NCBI GenBank assembly: GCA_018824205.1
Contig: JAHJGX010000196.1
Location: 1-32,431, forward strand
DNA: 32,431 nucleotides
Direction of reading: 5' to 3'
Source: a bacterium
GTDB taxonomy: Bacteria; Fidelibacterota; UBA2242
The notes under the pieces are model-generated. The model ran no database searches and was not told where the DNA came from. It saw nothing but the letters and a program-made list of their open reading frames with translations. Positions 8,742 to 18,100 of the stretch are shown here, in pieces (within the stretch, counting starts at the first letter, position 1; the number at the start of each line of letters is the position of its first letter). The translations under genes and the position numbers were made by a program.

Positions 8742-11700
8742 ATGAAAAAGTTAGCGACAATTTTTATGGTAATGATGCTGCTTGTTTCGTTTGTTTGGGC
8801 GGAGAATTCCAATCAGGCGATTAAGCGAGTACAGTGGAGTCGTGAAATGTCGAAACTGAGCCAACCCGAACAGCTTCAGGTAAAAGCGCAGGTTCAGAAT
8901 CGTGAACAGATTAAAAATGACCGTGAAGAAGCAATGCGGAACCAGATGGGCAAAACTCATCGGTCTACAGCCGCCCATAAAGTTCAATCTAAGCTTCAGG
9001 TTTTAAAAGATGTGGGTGGTTTTCAGCCGGTTCAGACAAGCCAGTCGAAATTTGTCCCTAAATCTGCAAATTTTGTTGAATTTCTGGACACATTGGCTTT
9101 ATTACCCTTTGTACCGGATACAATTGAATATATCGCCGGCGCTTCGTTTGTGTTCCAGTTGTTTTCCAGTGATACCGTTATCCTTGAATTCTGGGTAGAT
9201 AATGGCGACAGTGTCTTCGGTTATGATGATTTTCTGATCAAATTGGATATGGATGGCGAAGATGCAATCAAAGTATGGGACGGTGCCGAATTTGACGAAT
9301 CGCTGCCCGGTGATGGTCTTTTTCAGGTGACGATTAATACCGGAAATATAGCTAATGATGGTCCGGAGCCATTTTTTGGACTGCAAAACTGTATCATTTA
9401 TGTCAACGCATGGAATGTATACCAAACGGAGATGTTTAACGGGGTTGCTTACGTTGGTGCGCCGGATGAAGAGACCAGCATTGAAGGAACTGTTTCGATT
9501 GAGGCTGCACCGGTAAAATCTGTGGACAACCCGGCTGCGAATATAGTTGTATGGGCAGCCAAGATGTCTGCTGATACAATGTACAATGATTGGGAACCGG
9601 AAGTCGCTTTTTTGACCATGACTGATGAATTTGGTCACTACCGGATCGAAATTCCCGATATGTATCGTGGTAATTACGTTGTTGGTATTGCCGATGTCTG
9701 GGGGCTTTATCCGGGATATTTTTCGGATCCGTCAGAGATTGATATATATATCGGCGGTGACATTGCGCCGGTTGATTTTATGTTAATCCTGGGTAAAGAA
9801 ACCATTTATGGTATAGTTGAGGACGAAAATGCTACCGGTATTGGCGGTATTCACATTGGGGCCTGGGGACCTTATGGAGATGTTGAAGTTATGACAGGGC
9901 CCGATGGATCATTTTCCATTCCGGCCATGCCGGGCTGGTGGGAAGTTAGCATAGAGGATGATGATATCATGGGACAGTATATGCTGACATGGTCACAGGG
10001 TCTGGAAGTATTTGAAAATGGTGATCACCCGGTCAATTTTACGCTTTACAGTCTCGATGCCAGTTTTACCGGAAATGTAAGAACATCTGACGGGTCACCG
10101 TTAATGGATGTGGAAATAAATACCGATATCTGGCTTGGGATGCAGGGTGGCTATAATAACCGGACGCGTACCGACGAATTCGGTAATTACGAACTCTGGG
10201 TTTCAACTGCATTGCAGGGTATAACAATGCAGGATTCATCTGGTTGGGTCGATACAAGTTCTTACTGGATCGGTGCCTGGATGGAAGATGCTATGTTTAT
10301 GCCTGATTCTTATTATAGACAATATGCACCGGCAAGCGGACTTGATTTTACGGCCATTATTGCGGATGCTTCGTTAAGTGGAACGGTTTATGACGCCAAT
10401 TCAAACAATCCGCTCAGGGATGCCCAAATTCACGCTTTTCAGCCGATGGCACCAGATAAGGGCTCACCGATCGGTGGTCTGGATTTCTGGGCGTATACCG
10501 ATGAATCCGGTCATTATGAGCTGCCATTGGTTGGTGGTGCATATCCCGGCTCTACATGGATGATTGAGGTCTACTGGCCGTGGGAATGGATGCCTTCAAT
10601 TGTTGATTCAATGAACGTCCTTTCGGGAAATAACTATACCCAGGATTATTATATCAATCCGCCGGTCAGAGAAGGTTTCATTAATGGCTATGTCTTTGAC
10701 AAGGATGGCGGTAGAATATCAAATGCCAGAGTTGAAATTTATGGACCGAACTATTATGAAGTCTATACCGATGGAAATGGTTATTTCTCAGTTAGCCAGG
10801 TACCTTTTGGCTGGTATAGTTTTACAGCCTATGCCGATAGCTATGATCCCTATAGCATCTATGATATATGGGTTGATCAATACCCTGTATATCTGGAATT
10901 CTGGATGGGCTCGATTGTCGGTGATATTACTATTAATGGTCATATCAGGGATTCACAGACTGCTTTACCGCTTGGTGGTTCTATTCTGATGGCATTTAAC
11001 TGGAATTATTATGAACCATTTACACTCTTTATGGATACGACCGGTTATTATGAATTAAAAGTGAAATCCGGATATTATGATTTTCAGGCCGGTGCAAACG
11101 GCTATTGGGCTCAGAAATTATATGGAATCGATGTTGTCAGCGATACAACAATTGATTTCTATCTGCAATCCGCCGCTTCTTCGATTACCGATACATTGAA
11201 AGGAAATGTCATCGATGACATAGGTAATCCGTTGCGGAAAGTGTTTATCTACATGGAGTCTGAGAGTTATATCGGGTATACTTATTCCGATTTCAACGGA
11301 CAGTACGCTATCGGTCTTCCGACCGGATATTATGAAGCCATGTACGCCAAAAATGATTTCAATAATGAATGGCGTTATTTCAATTTCCCGTCTGAGGGTC
11401 CCGGAGACCCGGTTATACTCTACTCCAATAATTATGTATTTGGACCGATAATTAAAGAAATATTGGACGTGCCGATGGATCATGGAAAACAGGTCCGCCT
11501 GACCTGGAAACGAGCCGAAGGGCTTTATGGTGCAGTAAAAGAGTATCAAATCTGGAGAGCTATTAAACCTATGTATGGTCCTGAACCGCAGCCGGAATTT
11601 GAAACAGGATGGGATTATGTAACGACAGTTCCCATAAATCCGCAAATGGATCACTATAATGTCGTTGTGCCGACACTATACGATAAAGTCGGAGATAATA

Positions 11701-12371
11701 TTCATTGGACCGGATACGTTATTTCCGCGATCGGTTGGGATAGCTGGTCTTACTGGAATTCCAATATACTGGCGGGTTGGTCGGAGGATAATCTGCCGCC
11801 GGAAGTCCCGGTTGGTTTGACCGCTGTTGGTGGAGGTGATAATATTGTGTTGCAATGGGCACCGGTTACCAGCGAAAAGGTCAAATACTATTCGGTTTAT
11901 CGGAAAACCGCGTTGACGGATTTTGAAGTCATCGGCTATTCGCCTAATGTGGAGTATATCGATGCGACCGCATTATCGTCGGTATCTTATACCTATACGG
12001 TCACCGCGACAGATTTTGGGCTGAACGAATCGGCAAAATCCGAACCGGTTTCGATGAGTGCTCTCGCAATTGATAGTCAGGAAGAAATACCGACTAAGTT
12101 CGCATTGAAACCGAATTATCCGAATCCCTTTAACCCGGAAACGACGATCGAGTTTGCACTACCGAAGACCAGTAAAGTAACCTTGACGATCTACAATCTG
12201 ATGGGTCAGATGGTTCAGGAACTGGTGCAGAATGAATACCCGGCCGGTTACCAAAGGGTTATTTGGAATGGACAGGATTCCCGCGGAAATGTGGTTGGCA
12301 GCGGTGTCTATATATATACACTGAAAGCCGGTAATTTCTCACAGACCCGAAAAATGATCCTGATGCGCTAA
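8742..12371 (+). CDS. Large secreted protein of carboxypeptidase-regulatory-like repeats with C-terminal sorting domain
   Basis: I start at ATG 8742 because AGGAGG lies 5 nt upstream and MKKLATIFMVMMLLVSFVWA is a signal peptide; the frame is open 16 codons further back. The mature region begins with a Gln/Lys/Glu-rich helical stretch (residues about 20-90), then a beta-rich domain, then repeated modules of the type 'GTVYD...NPLRDAQIHAF...TDESGHYELPL', i.e. carboxypeptidase-regulatory-like/CnaB-type beta sandwiches, roughly seven or eight of them. FN3-like domains follow (RLTWKRAEGLYG... and IVLQWAPVTSEKVKYYSVYR). The last ~90 residues begin NYPNPFNPETTIEFALP and end in KMILMR, the FlgD-Ig-like/type IX-style sorting domain. 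It is probably an exported, surface-attached structural or adhesive protein. No enzymatic motif is visible. The gene has its own promoter and a strong terminator. Confidence 0.85.
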   Translation: MKKLATIFMVMMLLVSFVWAENSNQAIKRVQWSREMSKLSQPEQLQVKAQVQNREQIKNDREEAMRNQMGKTHRSTAAHKVQSKLQVLKDVGGFQPVQTSQSKFVPKSANFVEFLDTLALLPFVPDTIEYIAGASFVFQLFSSDTVILEFWVDNGDSVFGYDDFLIKLDMDGEDAIKVWDGAEFDESLPGDGLFQVTINTGNIANDGPEPFFGLQNCIIYVNAWNVYQTEMFNGVAYVGAPDEETSIEGTVSIEAAPVKSVDNPAANIVVWAAKMSADTMYNDWEPEVAFLTMTDEFGHYRIEIPDMYRGNYVVGIADVWGLYPGYFSDPSEIDIYIGGDIAPVDFMLILGKETIYGIVEDENATGIGGIHIGAWGPYGDVEVMTGPDGSFSIPAMPGWWEVSIEDDDIMGQYMLTWSQGLEVFENGDHPVNFTLYSLDASFTGNVRTSDGSPLMDVEINTDIWLGMQGGYNNRTRTDEFGNYELWVSTALQGITMQDSSGWVDTSSYWIGAWMEDAMFMPDSYYRQYAPASGLDFTAIIADASLSGTVYDANSNNPLRDAQIHAFQPMAPDKGSPIGGLDFWAYTDESGHYELPLVGGAYPGSTWMIEVYWPWEWMPSIVDSMNVLSGNNYTQDYYINPPVREGFINGYVFDKDGGRISNARVEIYGPNYYEVYTDGNGYFSVSQVPFGWYSFTAYADSYDPYSIYDIWVDQYPVYLEFWMGSIVGDITINGHIRDSQTALPLGGSILMAFNWNYYEPFTLFMDTTGYYELKVKSGYYDFQAGANGYWAQKLYGIDVVSDTTIDFYLQSAASSITDTLKGNVIDDIGNPLRKVFIYMESESYIGYTYSDFNGQYAIGLPTGYYEAMYAKNDFNNEWRYFNFPSEGPGDPVILYSNNYVFGPIIKEILDVPMDHGKQVRLTWKRAEGLYGAVKEYQIWRAIKPMYGPEPQPEFETGWDYVTTVPINPQMDHYNVVVPTLYDKVGDNIHWTGYVISAIGWDSWSYWNSNILAGWSEDNLPPEVPVGLTAVGGGDNIVLQWAPVTSEKVKYYSVYRKTALTDFEVIGYSPNVEYIDATALSSVSYTYTVTATDFGLNESAKSEPVSMSALAIDSQEEIPTKFALKPNYPNPFNPETTIEFALPKTSKVTLTIYNLMGQMVQELVQNEYPAGYQRVIWNGQDSRGNVVGSGVYIYTLKAGNFSQTRKMILMR

Positions 12372-12390
12372 TCAATTTCTGATTCAAATA

Positions 12391-12418
12391 AAAGGGGCGG
12401 GATTTTCCGCCCCTTTTT
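12391..12418 (+). terminator. Rho-independent terminator
   Basis: A perfect 10-bp stem AAAGGGGCGG / CCGCCCCTTT with a 6-nt GATTTT loop ends in a T run, 20 nt after the stop codon of the 1209-residue protein gene. It separates that gene from the peptidase genes downstream. Confidence 0.93.
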
Positions 12419-12767
12419 CATATTGAAGCAGGAGCCCGGTTTCTCTCTTTTATAGTGATTTTTAAAAGTTTTGTCCTATGAAACAATATTTTTTGATTAT
12501 GCAAACATATTAACCACTCCATAATCCCCTCCTTGTAAGGAGGGGAAAGAGGGGAGCTTGATTGGAATTTTCATAAAATTAGGCTTTTTCCATCTCAACT
12601 TTCCTAAATTACTATTACATTTGTCAATGTGTTTTATCATCATAAATTACAAAATATTGTGCTATAAGAGATTTCGAATTTCGGGGGAACTTCAGTGAAA
12701 TATTCATATTGAAATCCAGTTATGATATTTCTATCTTTATCAGAGGAATTAAAACGAATTCGCTAAT
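12419..12767. other. Intergenic interval with palindromic repeat
   Basis: About 350 bp without a coding frame. It holds the CCCCTCC palindrome at 12525-12546; the rest is AT-rich and presumably contains the promoter of the M14 peptidase gene, which I cannot place with confidence. Confidence 0.5.
12525..12546. repeat. CCCCTCC/GGAGGGG palindrome
   Basis: Perfect 10-bp arms TCCCCTCCTT and AAGGAGGGGA are separated by GT, followed by a partial GAGGGGAG echo. No T run follows, so it is a weak terminator candidate. It resembles short GC-rich palindromes dispersed in intergenic DNA of many FCB-group genomes; whether it recurs in this genome cannot be seen here. Confidence 0.5.
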
Positions 12768-14360
12768 ATGAAAAACACCTGTATAATTGTCTCAATATTG
12801 ATTCTTTGGATGCTGTCCATTTCTTACGCGGAAGTATCGAAGGAGCGGTTTTCGCGTCCTGAAGTTTATTTCCGGTTTGAAATAGAAACCCGGGACGAAC
12901 TCCGTGATATTACGCGGATTATCTCTATTGACAATGTTATTGGCGATACAGTTTACGCCTATGCGAATCCACGGGAATTCAAACGGTTTGAGGCATTGGG
13001 TAAAACCGTTGAAATTCTGAAACCACCCTCAATGAAATACAAACCCAAAATGTCTGATTCTGTCAGGAAAAGCAAAAGCTGGGACAGTTATCCGACCTAT
13101 GAAACCTATATAAGTATGATGCGGCAGTTTGCAAAGGATTATCCCGGTATTTGCTGGATTGACAGCGTCGGCCGGTCGGTTGAAGGTCGGGCGATTCTCT
13201 TTGCTGTGATTTCCGATAATGTCCATAGCGAGGAAGCGGAACCGGAAGTGATGTATACCTCTACCATGCATGGCGATGAGACCACAGGGTATATATTGAT
13301 GCTGCGGTTAATTAATCATTTATTGACGAATTATCAGAATAGTGAACAGGTGAGTAGTTTAGTGGATAATCTTGAAATCTGGATCAATCCGCTGGCCAAT
13401 CCTGATGGAACGTATTATAGTGGTAATCACACTGTTTACGGTGCTACCCGATGCAATGCAGATAGCGTAGACCTGAACCGGAATTTTCCCAACCCTCAGA
13501 ATGGCGACCATCCCGATGGAAATCTCTGGCAGCCGGAAACCGTGGCCATGATGGAACTGGCTGAGCGGCAGAATTTTGTGCTGTCGGCTAATTTTCATGG
13601 CGGCGCTGAAGTTTTGAATTATCCCTGGGATACCTGGAAGCGGCGACACGCCGACGATGAGTGGCTGATCCGGCTCTGTCGGCAATATGCCGATACGGCG
13701 CAAGCCAACAGCCCGGCGGATTATTTGACCGATTTGAATAATGGCATCACCAATGGCTGGGACTGGTATGATATTTATGGCGGTCGTCAGGATTATATGA
13801 CCTATTATCAGCACTGCCGGGAAGTGACCATCGAAATTTCCGACACAAAACTGCTACCGGAGTCGGAACTGTCCGCGTATTGGGAATATAACCGGAATGC
13901 CCTGCTGAATTATTTATCGGGGGCATTGACCGGTATTTGTGGAGACATCCGGACAGATGGGGAATTGGGTGAAATGCAGATCAGTATTGTTGGCCACGAA
14001 ATGGATAATTCCTGGATCCTACCGGATAAGAATTTCGGTGATTACTATCGACTCTGTTTACCGGGGATTTATCAACTGGAAATTGCGAGTGGAAGCGAAT
14101 TAATAAGCATTGAAAACATTATTGTCGGTAATGAACAGTCTGCGAGAGTCAACCTGACAACCGGGACGACTATTCCGGGTGATGTCAACGGGGACAAGGA
14201 AATCAATATCGCGGATATAGTACTGGTTCAAAATTATATTGCCGGCCAAATTGTCCCTAATGATACCGAGTTTGATATGGCGGATTGGAACAATGACAGC
14301 ACGCTCAATAAGAACGATCTGGATGGAATTATGCAATTTCTGCTGAATCTTTATCCTTGA
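12768..14360 (+). CDS. Secreted M14 zinc carboxypeptidase with C-terminal dockerin
   Basis: A signal peptide (MKNTCIIVSILILWMLSISYA) is followed by a propeptide-like region and an M14 catalytic domain. The zinc ligands are visible: His168 and Glu171 in MHGDETTG (HxxE) and His277 in ANFHGG. Substrate-side motifs are NPLANPDGT and DLNRNFPNP, and the catalytic Glu is Glu356 in TIEISDT. A small beta domain follows (about residues 390-465), then a type I dockerin at residues about 471-530: GDVNGDKEINIADIVLVQNY and a second, weaker Ca loop DWNNDSTLNKNDLDG. The protein ends in the dockerin and has no NYPNPFN sorting domain. It is probably an exported metallocarboxypeptidase held on a partner by its dockerin. 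It is the first of a run of plus-strand envelope genes; the next gene starts 47 nt downstream. Confidence 0.92.
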   Translation: MKNTCIIVSILILWMLSISYAEVSKERFSRPEVYFRFEIETRDELRDITRIISIDNVIGDTVYAYANPREFKRFEALGKTVEILKPPSMKYKPKMSDSVRKSKSWDSYPTYETYISMMRQFAKDYPGICWIDSVGRSVEGRAILFAVISDNVHSEEAEPEVMYTSTMHGDETTGYILMLRLINHLLTNYQNSEQVSSLVDNLEIWINPLANPDGTYYSGNHTVYGATRCNADSVDLNRNFPNPQNGDHPDGNLWQPETVAMMELAERQNFVLSANFHGGAEVLNYPWDTWKRRHADDEWLIRLCRQYADTAQANSPADYLTDLNNGITNGWDWYDIYGGRQDYMTYYQHCREVTIEISDTKLLPESELSAYWEYNRNALLNYLSGALTGICGDIRTDGELGEMQISIVGHEMDNSWILPDKNFGDYYRLCLPGIYQLEIASGSELISIENIIVGNEQSARVNLTTGTTIPGDVNGDKEINIADIVLVQNYIAGQIVPNDTEFDMADWNNDSTLNKNDLDGIMQFLLNLYP

Positions 14361-14407
14361 AATAATTACTTTACTATTTCGGTGCGATTTCTTAATCTAA
14401 CAACGTT

Positions 14408-15055
14408 ATGCAAAAAGTAATCCCAGTTTTCATCGTCTTGTTATTATTGTGGGGATGTGCAGCCCATCCGACTATCAGCCCCGTGCCCTTAAAGGAGGAT
14501 GAAACCCGGACATCAATTGCATTTTCCGTTGAAAATATTCTGCCGGTTTTTGTTTATCGCAAGGGCTTGAGTGATATCAGCGATTTCGGTATTCGGGTCG
14601 GATTACCCATCTATGGTTCGGGAATCGATTACTCACGCACTGTTTTCCAGCGGGGCGATTTTTACGATATTATTAATTTTGCCTATTCACTGACCCCGAA
14701 TTCCAGTTTTGATATGACCTATTACAGTGTGAGGACATTTCCAGTTAAACCGGGTAATGCGTTTTATACCGGCTTTCGGGCGATGTATATTCCGAAAGGT
14801 ATCAACGGAAATGAAAGTATCCGGGTCGGCGCCCTGCTGGGATTAATGATCAACAATAAGGTCGGAGTCGAGATGGGCTATTTCCACGATCTCGATAAAG
14901 GTCAACCCATTGAGAAGATTGTATCGATGCAACCGGAAAACGATTCCCGGTATCCGGCGATAACGGATTTTGGGTTTCCGTCGGAAAATTCCCGGCTTGT
15001 CGGACTTTCCCTGCAGGTGTCGCTGAGCACAAGCATTTTTCAGAAAAAGAAATAA
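14408..15055 (+). CDS. Predicted lipoprotein of unknown function
   Basis: This 215-residue protein begins MQKVIPVFIVLLLLWGCAAH, a lipoprotein signal with the lipobox cysteine at residue 17. The mature part is rich in alternating polar and hydrophobic residues with aromatic girdle-like positions (FGIRVGLPIYGSGIDYS, FDMTYYSVRTF, VGVEMGYFHDL) and ends in a beta-like LVGLSLQVSLSTSIF, suggesting a small beta-barrel or beta-sandwich in the outer membrane. I do not recognise a named family. It lies between the M14 and C25 peptidase genes with gaps of 47 and 67 nt, so cotranscription is likely and a role in envelope assembly around them is possible but unproven. Confidence 0.75.
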   Translation: MQKVIPVFIVLLLLWGCAAHPTISPVPLKEDETRTSIAFSVENILPVFVYRKGLSDISDFGIRVGLPIYGSGIDYSRTVFQRGDFYDIINFAYSLTPNSSFDMTYYSVRTFPVKPGNAFYTGFRAMYIPKGINGNESIRVGALLGLMINNKVGVEMGYFHDLDKGQPIEKIVSMQPENDSRYPAITDFGFPSENSRLVGLSLQVSLSTSIFQKKK

Positions 15056-15122
15056 TTACCAGCATTATATCACAGATTCTTGGATAAATATTGTATAGAT
15101 TAGACGTTGATAGATTTCTAAT

Positions 15123-18100
15123 ATGAATAAACTAACTTATTATATTATCATGTTATTTTTTCCGGTGTCGCTGATCTTTGCCGGTGTCTCAGTGAACCAA
15201 TTCCGCCCAGTGGAGGTTCATTTTCAGGAAACAAATTCAACTGAAATGATTCTGGAATTTTCGTTGGATGATATTGAGATAAAAACAATTGATTATAATG
15301 GTGATTATTTTACAGAGATAGACATAAACGGGACCAATTATTACTATGCGGTTGGTACACCGAAATTACCGTTTATCCGGAAAATGATAAAAATTCCTGA
15401 AAACAGCCGGATTGAATATACGATTTCTATTCATTCCGAAGAAAACCTTGATTTGTCTCAGACTGGTTTTCCAAATCCGGTGTTTCCGGTTCAACCCTTC
15501 CGGCGAAAAACTGACATTGATCGGATACCGATAATTATTAATCATGAAATATATAAAACGGATGATTTTTATTCTCCGGGAGTGGTGACGACGCATGAGC
15601 CATTCAAGATGGGGAGAATTTCCGGAATCATGCTGGACTTTTTCCCGATATCCTATAATCCGCTCAGGCATTCACTGAAATTGATCACCGGTGCAACGAT
15701 CACTGTCAAAATTATTCAAGATCCGGTCCTTCAGAAAAGCACTGCGAAAAATCCGGTATTCAATCCTGATTTAGACCGGATCGCCCGGGATATATTTATC
15801 AACTACGATGAAACCGATTCACAGATAAAAGGTACGGCGCCGCTGAATTTTCTAGTAGTGGCAGGCGATCAATTTGTGGAAAATGAGGAATTAAAGACGT
15901 ATCTGAACTGGAAACGGCAGTGCGGATTTAACACCATTTTAAAATCAGTTTCTGAGTTGGGTGGAACAACCGGCTCAATCCGGGATTTTATATTTGACCA
16001 ATTTAATTCTACTTCTTCTCTGGCCTACGTACTGTTGGTTGGCGATGTGGCCGATGTTCCGGCCTGGACCGGGACGGTTGGGGAAACGGAAACCGATGCA
16101 CCTTATGCACGGATGGACAGCGACCTGATTCCTGATTTAATGATCGGACGTTTTTCCGCCGCCGATGATTCTGACTTATTTGCGATTATTCATAAATCCA
16201 TGGCCTATGAAATGTGTGAAGTCAGCAGTCTCGATGCGTTTAATAAAATGACCTTTATTGCAACAAGCGATCCGGATTATTGGGAATTAGCGGAAGCCTC
16301 GCATAATTATGTCATTGAAAATTACCTTCAAACCCGTGGCGTCTATACCGATCTTATCAAGGGTCATCCGGATGGGAACACACTGGATATTTCCCAGGCG
16401 TTGAATGAAGGTCGGACGATCTGCCACTATTCCGGTCACGGCCTGGAAACTGAATGGCAGGGACCGAGTTTCAATCAAGGCAATATCGGTGGATTAAATT
16501 CCGGCTCGGTTCCGGCATTTGTAATCAGCAATGCCTGTGAAACCGGCAGTTTTTCGATGGGGGAATGCTTTGGCGAAAGCTGGATCAGAACAGCCGATAA
16601 GGGAGCTTTTGCGTTTATTGGCGCGTCGAATTCAAGTTACTGGGAACCCGACGATATTATGGAACGAGCTATGTACGACGGGTTTTTTCAGGATGGGGAA
16701 ACCAGTATCGGCGCCATGTTATACAGAGGGTTGTTTGATGTTTTCTCGCAGACAGCTACTGGTGATACATCGACATACAAATACTATTATGATGTTTATA
16801 ATATTTTAGGTGACCCGTCGATAAAACCATGGGTCGGCATTCCCAAAGAAACGTTTGCTGATTATAATCCGATTGTTGCATTGAACATTGGTTATTATTC
16901 TGTATCTGTCATGAATGAATCCGGTGCAATGGAAAATGCGGTCGTTACCCTGCTACAGAACGAAAATATTGTCGCTTTTGGTGTGACCGGTATCGACGGA
17001 ACTGTAACATTAGCGATCAGCGCTGAAAGTTTGCAGTTGGGTGACCTTTTAATGACCATCACCGGTAACCAGCAAATACCAGTTATTGACACGCTCACTG
17101 TTGTCAATCCCCTGAATGTCAACATTGAACCAGCGACAGTTCCGGTCGGGATATCTTCGAATATTTCTGTGACAGTTTTGGATGACAGTTCACATGCTGT
17201 TGCAAATGCTGAAATCTATGCTTTCGGGTGGACGGTCCACGGTGACAGTCTTTTGGGAACCAGTGACTCTGACGGCGTTTTACAATTTCAACTTTTGCCC
17301 CGATATGGTGAAATCATCAAAATTAAAGGAAAGATTTCTGGTGAAACCGGATATGTGTTTGTTGAAACACTGCCGGTGACCGGAGCAGCGCAATTATCAA
17401 GTCCGGAGATTTTGGTTGGTGCGGATCAATTTGACGTCGAAAATTCACTGGTTCCCGGACATATCGGGCAAATTAGTGGGTCAGCCAAACAGAGCAATAT
17501 TACACTTGCTGTGCGTGGCTGTGGTATTGACACTCTTGCCGTGACTAGCAGTATGCAGGTTTTTCCCGATACAATCGGAACACTCGTTGCAGCGTTGTTA
17601 AAATCCGGGTATGAAGTTTTCGAAAAACCGATTACAGTTAAAAAAGCATTTGGAACGGTTTCAGGGCTGACAACTGATACTAACCAACAGCCACTTTCCA
17701 ATGCCATGATTACCGGATACCTGTATCCAGATACCTTGAATCCCGTATTCAGCGCTACAACGAATAATGCCGGTGAATTTTCCTATCCGTTACCGATTGA
17801 AGTTGGGTATTATCAAATTCGTGCACAGTTATTCGGGTATCTAACTCAAACAGTCATTGATACTATCAAGCTTGGTTCCAATGTATTCACGACTGAATTA
17901 GCAGAATCACCACGAGTGTCCGTTTCCGGTCGGGTAAGCGGTGGAATTCATGAACGACCGCTGAATGCAGTTCTGACAATAGAAGAGTATTCCACAGGTA
18001 CGGGAAATTATTATACCAGTGTTGAGACTTTTGCTGCCGATAATGGAATATATGAGGTCGCATTGCCATCCGGGGATTATGAATTTTCGGTGGCAGCCAT

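Noticed and set aside
12525-12546. Palindrome as a second terminator
   Set aside because: No T run follows, the loop is only 2 nt, and a strong terminator already lies 110 bp upstream.
13359-13814. 151-codon minus-strand frame opposite the M14 peptidase
   Set aside because: Low-complexity Ile/Val/Gly composition that mirrors the sense codons; shadow.
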